Positions 49,700-62,720 of a DNA stretch of 64,000 bases are shown one piece after another (position 1 is the first letter of the stretch; each line of letters opens with the position of its first letter). The notes under the pieces were generated by a model. It searched no databases. It saw nothing but the letters and a program-made list of their open reading frames with translations, and was not told the DNA's origin. The translations under genes and the position numbers were made by a program. Source of the DNA: Serilophus lunatus. Its lineage: Eukaryota; Chordata; Aves; Passeriformes; Eurylaimidae. The DNA is taken from the NCBI GenBank assembly GCA_013399895.1, contig VXBA01001485.1, positions 70,713 through 134,712 on the forward strand, written 5' to 3'.

Positions 49700-52600
49700 A
49701 AAGCTTTATATGAATCTGTGCAAAGCAGTGTGCAAAGAATTGACAAAAATTTCAAAGGAGGAAGATAATCAGGTTGTTTGGGCTTCCTCTACTCTCTTCT
49801 CCTTCTATTCAGTACTCCTCAGAAAAGAACTGTCAGGGCAAAAGGCAATAGCTTCATTTGAGTGTCCTCACAAATATTGCTATCACAGTCATGCACATAC
49901 AGAACTGATCTATTTGAGCAATGTTGTGAATAAGACAGCTAATGCAATATCTGGATACTTAAACAGAGAAAGAGAGGAGAGAATGATATGAACTTCATAG
50001 AGGACATGGGTCTACGATATGACTAAATCTCTTTTTGGCATCCACATTTAAAACATTAATGCTAAAATATTTGACAGAGGTCAAAGAAGCAAATCAAAAT
50101 GATTTGAGGCCAACATATAAAACATGCCTCAGAGTAACAGACTTACAGAAGAATTTATCTCTACCGAAGTTTTCATGGCCAACTCTGAGCTAGTTACTCC
50201 AATATCCTTTGGTAGGAAGTGGAAGGAAACAGGCACCTTCTGAAGGCAATTCATAAAACCTTCCATCATCTGTCTCATATATTTTTAGAGGAACACAAAT
50301 TCCTCCATGTTTAAAGTTAAAAATCCAAATATTACTATTTGTCAGGTTTAGTGCCATGAACACTATTAACATAGCATTGTGCATATCTAAAAAGCGGGAC
50401 TAAAAGCAACTAGCAATGTTGTGCAAATATCCGCTACTCACATGACTTTAATTTTTCTATTTTGTATCTATATTTTACATATGAAGATACAATATTTCAT
50501 TTAAGTAGAATTAAAAGTTTTTCATTTTAAAAGTTAAAAGGTTACTTTTATGCTTCTCTTGAGAAGGATGTGCAGCTACACATAGGTTTCCTTTGATTGG
50601 TCTGGTGAAGGGATTTGCATACAATTACAGACACAATTTCAGTTCCTAGCAGGAACAAACACAGGATGAAATAAGTGCTCACCATATGATTAGACTAATT
50701 TACTACATCCCACTGAGGCAAGCTATATGCCAAGAAGTAATCATAAACTCATGTTCAAAGCTCTGGTAGAACTAATATATTTAACAATTCAAATTAAATT
50801 TCAGCTGTAGGAACTGACATTTAGTGGGAAACAAGGAAATGGGTAAGGTATAATGAAAAGATAACAGGTAAAAGAATACAGACATTAAAAGCTGTGATTG
50901 GCCTGTCTGAAAATAGTCCAGGACACTAAATTGTGAATAAAATCCTGGTAAGTTTCTAATATGAAATATATGTTGATCTGGACTTGGGTTAGTTTTAACT
51001 GACCTTGGCATTAATGTCTGAAAATGAACAGAGTGACCAGTCAATAACTGCTTCATAAAAGTTAAGTGCCTGTGACGTTTCATTATACAATGGCACTTGC
51101 ATTGACCATTTTGAAAGCAAACGATCTTAAGAACTTTGTTCATTTTAGAGTTGGGTATTTTTCTTCCCCTGAACAGCTGTTTATTCACAGAAAAGCACAC
51201 TCCAGTGACATCCCAAGTCTTAATGAACAGGAATGAGCATTTATGCCTTGGACTTGCCAGAAGAAAAAATTACAAGGGTTTCAAAAAAGTAGAAACAGCA
51301 CCTAATAAAAATGGACATTTCTTAAATATTTCCATTTAGGGCATCTCTATGAACAGAAACAAATGGCATGATTTGGTATCTGCATAACTGTTACCCAGAA
51401 GAGCAGTGGTGGCAAGGTACTCTCTCCCTGGCTAAGAAAGCATGGGACCGTGCATGTGGCACTGGATCCCCGTGAGTCCACTGTGTCCTGATTATTAGGA
51501 CTGAGAGTGTCCTAGGTGGTTTTAGTCTAAACCTCTCCATCAGGAGCAGCCCCAAAGTGTAAAAACAATAACAAAATATTCACCAAGGCAGAGAAAATTA
51601 CTGTTCAGCATTGTACAAAGAATATTTATCAGAGAGGTGGGAAACTTTTATTGCAACCTTTTCTTCATTGGACAAGGAGTTTATAAAAGAATATCTGAAA
51701 AAGCTGCAGAGGATGTTGGAATTGTCTGCAAAAACTTAAGGAGGTGAAAAATATGATACAACAGTGGGATTTTCTGTATATGACAGGAATGAGAAGTGAG
51801 ACTACAATGATTGCTCAATAGATCTAAAATACTTTATAAGTACTAGAACATATGTCTAGCATTTTAGACTTAATAATTTGAGTTGAAAATGAAATAGCAA
51901 ATAGGGTCTGATTTCAGTTGTACTAGTGTAAAAACAGAAAAATCCCACTTTCACCAATTTTTTGAGGTTTCCACTGCTATACTTGGAAATTAACATCTAT
52001 TTCTGAAAAAGCTAGAGGAAATGATAATCCATCTAAATATACAATATTATTTAATTTTTCTTGCACACTGCTGCATGGAACAACAGTCCCTACTCCTTTA
52101 TGGCTCGAAAAGCACTGTGAAAAAACCTACTGCCCACTAATACTTCTTTATATATTTTGGCTTCTGCTTCTACTGCCCTCTTCAAAGTGACTGACAAGAT
52201 TTTATTTCTTAATAGAGTACCTTAAACTCTAGAAAGTATCTCAACTCTCTTATTTTCTTAAAGGAATATAAAGTAGATTTGAATTTTCCAGTCTGTGTAA
52301 AGCAGTGGTGTCCAGCCTTTTCAATCTGAGTGCTGAAACATAATTTCAATAAGATCAGTGGGCCACAATTAATACTTCAGGTCATTTTGCCTGGAAACAG
52401 AGTGTAAGGGAACAGGCATTATATGCGGCTCCCTTGCTGGGGATCCTTAAGGATCTCCAGGAGATCAGGCTACAGCTGGAAAATTGCATAAAATTCCTTA
52501 AGCACATTGTGTTTAGCTGGTTAGTGAATTATGCCTAGTGGCATCCTGAAGGAACACTCACATGGCAACTTTGTGCTGTAACTTCAGGCTGGATGTATAT

Positions 52601-55600
52601 AGTACAATGTCCTGAAGTACAAAAGACAGGGTGACCTCATTCCTCTTGCTAAAGTTACCTGCTAATTCAGGTTCCGAACCACTGAGCCAAATCTTGGGAT
52701 AATTAATTGCAAATAAACAAGCATCACCATTACAGAAACTGGACATTTGCCTACGTCCCTTATGAGATGGTTTCATAAGAAACAATTTTCACAGATATAA
52801 GCAGGAGGAGTTTCCCTGCTGAGCTGTTAACACTGGAAATGATATGAAGACAAAAATCTCAATATTGACACGCTGCAGGACATTTGCATTGAACAAACTT
52901 CCTGCATTTGGAAGGAGGGTGTAAATTTACAAAGTCCTCATGTGTGGTTTTGTTCTCCAGCCCCACTCTGTCCAACAACCTCTGTCATGGGGCCAGGCTG
53001 CTTCCGCAGGCTGGCGCTACTCTGGAGCACCATGTTGTGTCTTTCGCGGTTGTTCGTGATAGACACAAAGTGGAAATTTTTCCTTTATATAACAAAGCAG
53101 ACATAAAACAACTATTCATTGAAGAATACTCTACATGATACCAATTTTACTTACATTTAGCATTCTACTGATGATGGCATCTTGACTTGTGTGTCACTAA
53201 ATGAACATTTTAAAAAACTTTAATGGCTTCGTTGAGGAATGTATTTGTGCAAGAAAAAAGAGTCGTAATTACTTGATAGATATTTCTTTAAGGTTTTATC
53301 TCTTTCTAAAAATTCTTAATATTCACTGTTTAGCTTTCATCTCTATGGCAGTTAAGATGAACACGTCCTTTTCCAGTCTGGTATTACTTCATTTTTATAA
53401 TTAAAAAGTTTATTCTGATCTTGAGACAACTAACATGGAAATATTAGAGAGACCTGCACAATACACCCTATAGTAGAGAATGTGGATAAAGTTTTAGCTA
53501 CATTGATGGGAATAATTGTATTTAAATATGTAATGTTGTGCTCAAAGGCCTCATTGTCCCAGGTACTGTACAAAGTATGTGTGTAGAAAAATTTTACAAA
53601 AAGTTGACTTTGGAAATCAAATAGACTGGGAGGTAGGACAAGTTGTTTATTCCTACTTTAATTTTTCATTAGGTCAGCAAGATATTTAAAAAGGATTCTT
53701 CATACTTATCAGTCTAAAAATAAATGAACTTGCTTTCACATTTGTGAAAGCTATTCAGTAATTAATTTAAAAATAGGATGATCAAAAATATAGAGGTTAG
53801 ACATATATTTAAATACACATATATTTTTAAGTTTGTTTATATTAATATACGTTTCTCTTGAAATATGCTTAGAAGCAAATTTAAATAATTCACTTGCATT
53901 TTCCTTTCTGTCATTTTTTTCATCATATCAGATAAGTCAGTACATGGTCCGTATTCTAACTTGAATTTTCACAGAATAAAACTAGAGAAATACTGGAGGG
54001 GGTGTTAGGATTTCTCATAAAAGGCAGGAAAAAATATGTTGCATAACTCATAAAATGTTCTTATTGACTTTAGTTGGAACTACTCATGAGAGAAGCTGGT
54101 CCAATATTTGAAATATGGTGCAATTAGAAGTTGAGAGCATTTAATTCCAAAACCCATTTAATACATTCACTGAATTAACTGTACAACTAATTCTGTGCCA
54201 GGTGAAAATGCAATTGACAAAAAGAAGTTAAAGTAAAAGCTGAAAAAGAACTAGATACGAAAATGAAACCTCAGTATGCAAGAAACACTTTACAGGTGGA
54301 AGGAAAGTGGGCAGGAAGGGAATGCCTCTTTGTGGGACTAGTACTATACAGTAAAACTGCTCTTCTGTCACAAAGCATATAAAGTATTATAGGTGAATTT
54401 GGATAATAAACATCACAAATCTTGGCTGGACTGGAACTGGTGTTCTCTCCTCATGTTAAATCTTGTCTTGATATACTTTTTTCTAAGGAACAGACTTTTT
54501 CACTGCTTATACTGAATGTTTACCTGTTTCATGCAACTTTCTGTAATATATCTTTTGTATGCATACAAACATAACAACTTAAGGATGGTCACAAAATGTA
54601 TGGCACAGTTTTGGCACATCAAAAGTATGGTTTGAAAAGCTACTGCTTATGTTTTATGATCATTTCAAAAAGACATGAAGAGACAGATTTTGATTTTTTA
54701 AGTGACATGCCTTATTTGCAAACTGAACACTTAAAACAAGGCCAAACATGTCTGCCATAGGTAAGCATAGGTTTTTCTCTTTAGAATTCATGACATTTTT
54801 GATAGTTCATTGTCAGCATGCCACTATGTCAATATTAGCTATTTCCTGGCTGATGGAAACTATGCGAACTAAGAGTATGACATATTCAATGGACCGCAAA
54901 AGCAAAAGCCCTATTCCATGGTGGAATGACTTGGTTACTTAATATCCAAGATAGTTAATAGCTGACCGGGAAAGAAACTTAAAAAACCCCCAAACCAACA
55001 ACATACCATGCTAACAAACACTACAAAATATTTACTAGAGAGATAACTTGTAGTAATGGTGATATTTCACCATTCAGTTTGAAAAGCAACTTCCATTGTT
55101 GCTCCAGGCATGCTGCAGGCTCACATGTCAAGTGAAACCCACAAGCAATTGAACTTGTGGTCTCATGCCATTCAAAACTGGTACCGGAAAAGCTCTTTAT
55201 GCTGCAACACACTAATACTCAAATCTGCAACCTGCCCTATATTTAAATAACTCTATCTTATTGCACATTCTCACATGAAAGCCACACTTCTCCATTACAC
55301 TCTTTAAAACTTTTATTGCAATAAATTTTCACAGAAAACCTTTGGTGTGCCAAAGACAAAGCCAGCTACAGATATTCTGACTTGATGAATTTGAGGTATA
55401 GAATTAAAATGTAGCAAAGTACCTAACGTTCCTATATTAAGAAGGCCTGTGCCTTGTTAGCTTTCATCTATGTCCTGTAAGTGTTCCCGAGAATTTGCTT
55501 TTCTACAGTAACCCTAATAATAGCAGACATGTCCAAACAATAGCTTTTGTAAATGCAAGCCAAATTCCAAAATTATACAACTTGCAGTACAAAGTGCCTG

Positions 55601-58500
55601 TATGGAATAAACTTAGAAAGTATTGTCAGTCTCTTCAGATTCCTGAATCTGATTGTCTGTTTTATGGTCCCTTTTTTTTTTTTTAATGTAAATGCTGCTT
55701 TTCAACAAAAATAACAATTCACAAATGTAACGGTAATTGTTACATTTGTGAATAACAAATGGAAAGCTTAGCAGCCTGTTCTAAGTAGCCCTACATTCTA
55801 TTTTTGTGCAATAATGTTAAAGATAAAATCACATTCAGTGACTTCCTAATTTTTTATAAAACAGAGTGCTGAGCTACTCAGAGTGTCTAGCTATTCTAAG
55901 CCTGTGATTAAGAATTAGCTAAAGGCTGAAGTAATCAAGTTCAAAGATACAGATGATAATCATATAAGAACTGTGACTGTCCCTCATTATTGTGGCACAG
56001 ATATATTACCTTGAGTTAAAACTTCCTCCAGGTCTCAAGAGTGTTCATTATTGTTATTCTTGCCCATACTCAAATATGGTGAATTAAGAATAGGGAATTA
56101 AACCTTTTTATGCTACTTAGTCCCACCTCATCTCTAAGAATTCAATACAGAATTTCATCTGGTGCTTTTGCTTGCAATCTGACAAACACAGATGGTCTGT
56201 TCCTGGCATCAGTAAACAGTGGGGCCTAATCCTAGATGCCTGCTGAATACTCTTTGTCATTTCTTCACAATCGAGTCTTTGTACCAACCCACAATCCAAA
56301 AGGGATATATGGATCCTGTGCACACTATGGGTGAAAACCATCAACTAGAAGGTAGATTTATTTTAATATATGGTCCCAATGAAACACAAAGTGCTTCCAC
56401 AAACTACTGGGGGATTTCAGTCCATTATATGGCAATACAAGCAAAATACACAGTCAGCTAGATAGCAAATTTTTTTCAAAGGGGCTTTTGCCAATTAACA
56501 GTTCAATCTTTTTTTTATTCAAGAGGCTGGTTGATTTGAAAGGTCAAAATCTCAGGGGTTCTTAATCCAACAAGTAAAACAAAACACCGCAGAGAAACAG
56601 CAAGAGAACAGAAGGGCTTCCTGAAAAGATTGGTTGGGTATTGAACATGGGATGACCTGAACAATCGGAGGATCTCTACACCAGACAATGAGACACAATA
56701 AGAAACAGAGGCAACCTGTATGAAAGGGTCAAATGTCTCATTTTCAGAAACTTATTTTTTCTTGACAAGTAAATCCTGACAGTTCTCATTTTTTATCTTC
56801 TTAGCAGCCTGTTCTTTCTATTACCTTAGTGATCTTTCCAGACATACAACATTACTGACCCTCGATTTACAAAACTAAATCCTAGATGTTAATGAAGAAT
56901 TTGAACAGGATCATTTTCTATTTATTGTGGACTCTTTTTTTGATTATTCAGATAATCTTGATTTTTCTTAATGGCAGTGATATTTGCAAAAACACTACAA
57001 AGCCTAGGAATGGGGAAAAAACTTTACAGCAGAAGTTCTTATTTGGTACTATCAGTGTTATGAAGTTTATAGATTTTTATTGATAATATTGATTTACACT
57101 CTTTCAAGGTCTTCTGCATTATTTAGCATTACTGTGGGTTTGGAGTTGAAAAGTGGGTTTGAATCCCATAAAACTACTATTATTAGGTTATAAATTACCA
57201 AATATCTTTGTTCCCTATCTATATAATGTTAAATACGATATCTTCCTCAAAAAGGTATGTATGGAATTTTCAAAAGTCGATACAGAAATACTATACTAGG
57301 AAGCATATGGTATTAGAACAACACACATTTCCTTTTTCAAACATTGAAAGTAAAATTCATTTTGTGACAAAACACTTGCACAAAATCTAGCCATAAGACA
57401 AAAATCATTATTTTGCCTTTTAAAAGTATGTCACAGTCTTTTCTCCATAAGGCTCATGTGATGGCTATTTCACAACCTTCTTCTACTTTTGCTTAATGGT
57501 TTTCTTATGTCCAATACAGATTCGTTTTATGTGGCCATTTCCACAGGGCTTTGTGTTTGACTCAACACTGTCCTTTAGCCTAATAAATTTTGCTTCTTCC
57601 ATTACTTTTATTCTCTTCATATATCTATGAAAACCAATAATTTTTCATTTACAGAAGGGTTTCTTCCCTCTCATGACATGATCTGTGCATAGTGATGATT
57701 ATCCTAGAAGGTCTTTTCAGAATCCCTCTTTCTTGAAGAGAAGCCATAAGAATTGCCATGGTTAAATGTATTTTGCATCTTATGTGGATTTCAGTTTTAC
57801 ATGTAACCTATGCTCCAAATAATAATAAAATAATAAAAATAAAATATCATGACATGATTATGCACTAAAACCATTGAAAGTGTTAGGAAATGCGTAAACT
57901 ATTTAACATAACTGAGCATGAAATCTCAGGATAACCTTGAAGAGTGGTAACCAAGTAAATTCAGTTCTCCAGAGGTACGATAATCTAATTTCCCTGACAC
58001 TTTGCTCAGGGCTATTTAAAAAAATCTTTAATATGTAAAAATACCCTGATACTTAAGAAGAAGAAAGACAAAATACAGAGCTCAGAGAGAAGAACAGTAG
58101 TTTTTAACAAATCAATGAACATCATAAATTACACACAGTAATCTGCCACTCTTTAGAATGTTTGCTAATAATGGCATTTAGGCAGATTTTTTGGTGGGGG
58201 TAGGGAACGATCTGACTCATGCACGGGAAATACTTTTATATGCCTGCAAGGTCTTCAATATTGCTATTTTAAGAAACCATTATGATACCTACTGTAAATA
58301 TTAAAGATGAAGAAACACAATTTTTTTTCTCCTGTTAATAATTTATACAGACTCAAATGTGGTTAGATTTTATACAGGTTCAAAATAAACCTATTATTGC
58401 CAAATTTCATATTTTGAGAAATAAAGAACAAAAGGCATGAAAAGGAGAGTAAAGTGCAATAATAACTATTAAAGAGACTTAAAAAAGAAAATGCACAAAT
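49700..58500. other. intronic sequence with few features
   Basis: About 8.8 kb of AT-rich intron. Apart from the inverted repeat at 55717-55753 and short T-runs, I recognise nothing. A segment at 52.31-52.50 kb starting with GGTGTCCAGCCTTTTCAATC looks like an old interspersed repeat, but I cannot name it. Confidence 0.6.
55717..55753. repeat. perfect 15-bp inverted repeat, 7-base spacer
   Basis: Arms ATTCACAAATGTAAC (55717-55731) and GTTACATTTGTGAAT (55739-55753) are exact reverse complements with the spacer GGTAATT. It is not part of a recognised transposon, and nothing nearby is coding. Confidence 0.92.
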
Positions 58501-58564
58501 ACAGACTGGGGGATGAATGGATTGAGAGCAGACCTGCTGAGAAAGGGCAGATTGGGAGTGCTCG

Positions 58565-59210
58565 TGGAGGAAAAATTGGATATGACCTAGCAATGTGAGC
58601 TTGCAGCCCAGAAATCCACCTGTATCCTGGGCTGCATCAAAAGGAGCATTGCCAGCAGGCTGAGGGAAGTGATCCTGCCCCTCTACTCTGGTCTTATGAG
58701 AGCTCATCCATGTATATGTCCTATTCTGGGGACCCCAGTAAAAGAAAGACATGTGTCTTTTAGAATGGGTCCAGAGGAGTCCCACAAAAATAGTCATAGT
58801 GTTGGAACAGTTCGAGTGAGTTGGGGTTGTTAAGCTGAGGCAAGAAAAGACTCCAAGGAGACCATATTGCAGTCTTTCAATATATAAAGAGGGTTTCTAA
58901 GAAAGATGGAATGAGAACTTTTGCCAAAGACTGTAGTGGCAGAACAAAGGGAAAAGAGCAGTTTTAAATTGAAAGATGGTAGATTTAGATTGCATATAGG
59001 AAAGAAATTCTTTACAACGAGGCTGATGAGGCACTAGAACAACCCAAAGAAGTTGTGGATGGCTCATCACTGGAACTGTTCAAGATCAGGCTGGATGGAG
59101 CTTTGAGCAACTTAGTCTAGTGAAAGAGGTCCCCACCCATGGCCGGTAGGTTGGATTAGATTATCTTTAAAAAATAGATTAGATTATCTTTAAATGCTAT
59201 TCTTCTATGA
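58565..59210 (+). mobile_element. CR1 LINE 3' portion
   Basis: Sense CR1 with the blocks 'TGGGCTGCATCAAAAGGAGC', 'GCAGGCTGAGGGAAGTGATC', 'CTGCCCCTCTACTCTGGTCT', and later 'GATCAGGCTGGATGGAGCTT' and a 'TTAGATTATCTTTAAA' terminal block, finishing in a TTCTTCTATGA tail. The tail contains a duplicated 18-mer (59154-59171 and 59177-59194). Frames are broken. It lies 75 bp left of the second solo LTR and runs against GRIA4. Confidence 0.88.
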
Positions 59211-59284
59211 AAATACAAGTTTTCAAACTATAGGCAACAAGACCTACTGGTAAATAAATAATATTTATTTCTCAAGAGGACCTC

Positions 59285-59670
59285 TGAGAACGTAAAACAA
59301 CAAAACATCAGAAAAATCCCATGGAAAACAATGGGAATTATGCATTTAAGTACTTTTGCAGTCTTTCATGTTGAACATGCTGCTGGGAGGTGGTGTGGGC
59401 TGAGCATCGGTCAGTGGCTGGCAAGCAACTGTGTTGTGCATCACTTGTTTCTCTTGGGTTTTAGTCCCTTTCCCTCTCTTTTCATTACTACTGCTATTGT
59501 TAATGTCATCAGTATTAGTAGATTTTACTTTGTTTCAAGTAATAAACTGTTCTTATCTCAATCAACAAGATTTACTTTTTCTTTCCAATTTTCTTCCCCA
59601 TTGTTGGGTGGTGGGTAATGAGTGAACAGATATGTGGTACTTAGTTACTGGTTTAGGTTAAACCACAACA
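59285..59670 (+). mobile_element. solo LTR of an avian ERVL-like element
   Basis: A 386-bp LTR on the plus strand. It starts TGAGAACGTAAAACAACAAA and ends GGTTAAACCACAACA. Exact 5-bp duplications ACCTC flank it at 59280-59284 and 59671-59675. It includes a polyadenylation-like AATAAACTGTTCTTATCTCA near 59541 and a GTGGTACTTAGTTACTGG tail typical of avian ERVL LTRs. The tail resembles the end of the 45.3-kb LTR, so both belong to one broad family, but the bodies differ in length. No internal retroviral genes remain beside it. Confidence 0.9.
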
Positions 59671-59675
59671 ACCTC

Positions 59676-61644
59676 TAAGGCACACCACCAACCACCAAAC
59701 TTGGCTGCAAGTTGGGTTTTGCGCTGATAATCACAATCCTTTCAGCATAATGGTGTAGCCAATAGTACATCGACCTTTATGCATCCAAACTGTATCTCAG
59801 CTTACAAGGTTTCCATTGCTTTGTACATCACCAGATTTGCTCTAGCTGCCTAAAGGTTTCCTCTGCTTCCATCTCTGGACTAGCCAGCATTTAGCAGAGG
59901 TACCATCACATCTGCTTATCTGTCCTCTTCTTCTGACACTCATACTCTGGGCCAGCTTGCCCCATAGGGAACCTCCTGCACACTGCAGCAAAACCTATGC
60001 ATAGAGCACAGTTCCTGATCCTATCCATCTCCTCCATTCCCTGCAACATTCCCATCCTTTCATTCATCCCACTGCTTTTTGCAATCCCACATAGGGTCTC
60101 GGCTCAGTGGGTGTACAGGCACACCTAATCCCATTTGTTTGTATGCTATGGTCTCTGAATTCAGATACAGACTGGGATGGTACCACAGTCACAATTTTTT
60201 TCACCTGGTGAGAGCACGAGGGCCTCTCCCACTACTCTGTTCCCTTGGTGCTTTCTCGTGGCTTCCCAAACCTCACTGAGTCAAGCCCTCTGATGCTACC
60301 CTAAATAAGCAAGTAGGCAGATAATTTTGATTTTTAGGCCTAAATGCAACAGTTCAGACTAGGAATCAATTAAGTTTTATGTTATCAGGACATAAATGTT
60401 CCTTGTTACTCTTTTTCTCCTCCTCCTTTTACTTAAAATAAACTGATCTGACACAGCTTACATTTTAAAAGTAAATTCTAAGAGTAAAGCAAGGCCTTAC
60501 AAGGAAAATTTTGACTTCTAAAAATAGTATTATGAAAGAAATTCTAAAATAATATTAACTGTTGTAGTATAAACAACAAATAACCATGGTATCCATGAAG
60601 CATGATCGCTAGAGAAACCATATTTGTGTTAGTTTCCATTCACTTTAGATCCTTATCAGAAATACACTATTTTTCAATATATAGGATACAGCAGAGAATC
60701 TGAAGACTTGACTGATTTGATTGGATTTTTTTCCTATACAAAAAGACTAATAATAGGATGAAATTCAAAGTGTCAAAAACATATTATATATATTCAGTTT
60801 TCTCTCTTTATTTCCCCATTAATTTCTTGCTTTTCACTTCTGGGAATTAAAACTGATATAGAATGATCAACAGTCAATGCAGTATGCCTCTAGTCTTGCC
60901 TTAGCTCATATAGCAGGCCTGCTAAATTTGCTATGATTTCAAGACTTTAAATAGATCTCATTATCTTTTTTTTGCAACAAAGGAGGTTTAGAAAAGCAAC
61001 ATTTGTCCTCCTGCATTTTGTACTTTAAGTGTAATATAAACCAGTTATATTAGCTCTTACCTATATAATTAGTGGGACAAAGCTCTTAATAAAACAATTT
61101 AATACAAACCCTTCACATATTAATCCAGTGTTATGCCCTTTTTACTCTCAAGGAATTGCTGAATTCTGAAAACAACCCACATACTTTCTATAAAAATAAA
61201 GTGGCAATGCAGCTACAGTGGGGAAAAAAAAAGTAATTGTGTTTGCCTTTGGAGTACAGCCTTTATTTTGTAAGCTTATAAATACGCATATACTCTTAAT
61301 ACACATTAGTTATCATCCTTTCCTGCTAATCAGTAGTTGAATTTGTGCCAATACTACGTCCATTTGCCTTTACATATACTACTTTAATCTTTCTCTCTAA
61401 GCTCTCTGAATCCATTGCATACAATCCCTTTAAGTGTGCTTGTCTGCCAGGTTCTTCTCACATCATCTCATCTGCTTTCCCACCTACCTGTCTATATCAG
61501 CTAAAGTTTCTGCTCAAGCCTTTAAATCTGTATTCTGTCCCTATTTTTCCAGATAGCCATATATATCAAATGTATATAACCTATACATTTGTTAGTCTTG
61601 CCTGTGTTTCTGACAGAATAAACATTCCTCTGCCTTTCTACTCA
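59676..61644. other. intronic sequence without recognised features
   Basis: About 2 kb between the second LTR and the large CR1. Less AT-rich in 59.8-60.3 kb, but without a coding signature or splice context. Confidence 0.55.
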
Positions 61645-61746
61645 CACAGAATTACACACCGAATTAATAAGGTTGGAAAAGACCATGGAGATCATCAAGT
61701 CCAACCTTTACCTAGGTTAACAACCTATCCAACATCAGTCTAACAT

Positions 61747-61782
61747 CTAAACCATCTAAACCATTTAAACCATCTAAACCAT
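61747..61782 (+). repeat. 9-bp tandem repeat (CTAAACCAT)4 in the CR1 3' region
   Basis: Four consecutive copies of CTAAACCAT, the third starting with T instead of C. They lie in the 3' untranslated part of the CR1 copy. The related CR1 at 11.5 kb has no such expansion, so it appears to have grown in this copy or subfamily. Confidence 0.9.
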
Positions 61783-62134
61783 ACCACTAAGTTCATCATC
61801 CAACCTATCCTTAAACACACCCATGGACGGTGACTCCACCACCTCCCTGGGAAGCCCATTCCAGTGGGAGATCACTCCCTCTGTGAAAAAGTTCCCCCTG
61901 ATATCCAACCTAAACCTCCCCTGACTCAGCCTAAGACTGTGTCCTCTCGTCCTGTCACTGGGAGCCTGAGAGAAGAAACTGACCCCCGCCTGACTACAAC
62001 CTCCTTTCAGGTAGTTATAGACAGCGATAAGGTCACCCCTGAGTCTCCTCTTCTCCAGGCTGAACAACCCCAGCTCCCTCAGCCGCTCCTCATAGGGCTT
62101 GTGCTCCAGCCCCTTCACCATCCTCGTTGCCCTT

Positions 62135-62259
62135 NNNNNNNNNNNNNNNNNNNNNNNNNNNNNNNNNNNNNNNNNNNNNNNNNNNNNNNNNNNNNNNNNN
62201 NNNNNNNNNNNNNNNNNNNNNNNNNNNNNNNNNNNNNNNNNNNNNNNNNNNNNNNNNNN
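62135..62259. other. assembly gap (125 N)
   Basis: A run of 125 undetermined bases inside the large CR1. Reverse-transcriptase sequence is on its right and the ORF2 C-terminus on its left. The true length is unknown. Confidence 1.
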
Positions 62260-62720
62260 TCCAGCCTGTCAAGGTCTCTCTGCAGAGCCCTCCTTCCCTC
62301 TGACAGATCGACACTCATTCCAAGCTTGGTGTCATCCGCAAACTTACTAATAACGGATTCCATCCCCTCATCCAGATCATCAATAAAGATGTTGAATAAA
62401 ACTGGCCCCAACACTGAACCCTGAGGGACCCCATTGGTGACCGGCCTCCAGCTGGACATGACTCCATTCACCACCAGTCTCTGAGCTTGGCCTTCCTGAC
62501 AATTCTTGACCCAGGACAGAGTAAACCTGCCTAAGCCACAGTCCACCAGTTTCACCAGGAGTTTATTATGGGAGACAGTATCAAAGGCTTTACTAAACTC
62601 AAGATACACTACATCCACAGGTTTCCCCTCATCGATCAGATGAGTCACCTGATCATGAAAGGAGACAAGGTTGGTTAAGCAGGATCTTCCCCTCCTGAAT
62701 CCATGCTGTCCTCAAGAACT

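Larger units (their letters stand above)
61645..62720 (-). mobile_element. CR1 LINE with part of the reverse transcriptase, gap inside
   Basis: Longest CR1 here, antisense. Right of the gap (62260-62720) the minus strand reads GFRRGRSCLTNLVSFHDQVT, the catalytic-region segments SKAFDTVSHN, GVPQGSVLGPVLFN and FADDTKLG. FADD is the signature acid motif of the reverse transcriptase. Left of the gap it reads MVKGLEHKPYEERLRELGLF, SLEKRRLRGDLIAVYNYLKG and SHWNGLPREVVESPSMGVF, the ORF2 C-terminus. The 3' untranslated part has four 9-bp units. The copy is 5'-truncated (no endonuclease) and young-looking, with few frame breaks. It is sense to GRIA4. Confidence 0.93.

Noticed and set aside
59331..59618. 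Open frame of 95 codons on the plus strand
   Set aside because: It lies within the second solo LTR, which is not coding.
61864..62424. Open frame of 186 codons on the plus strand spanning the gap
   Set aside because: It is an antisense reading of CR1 with about 42 undetermined codons.
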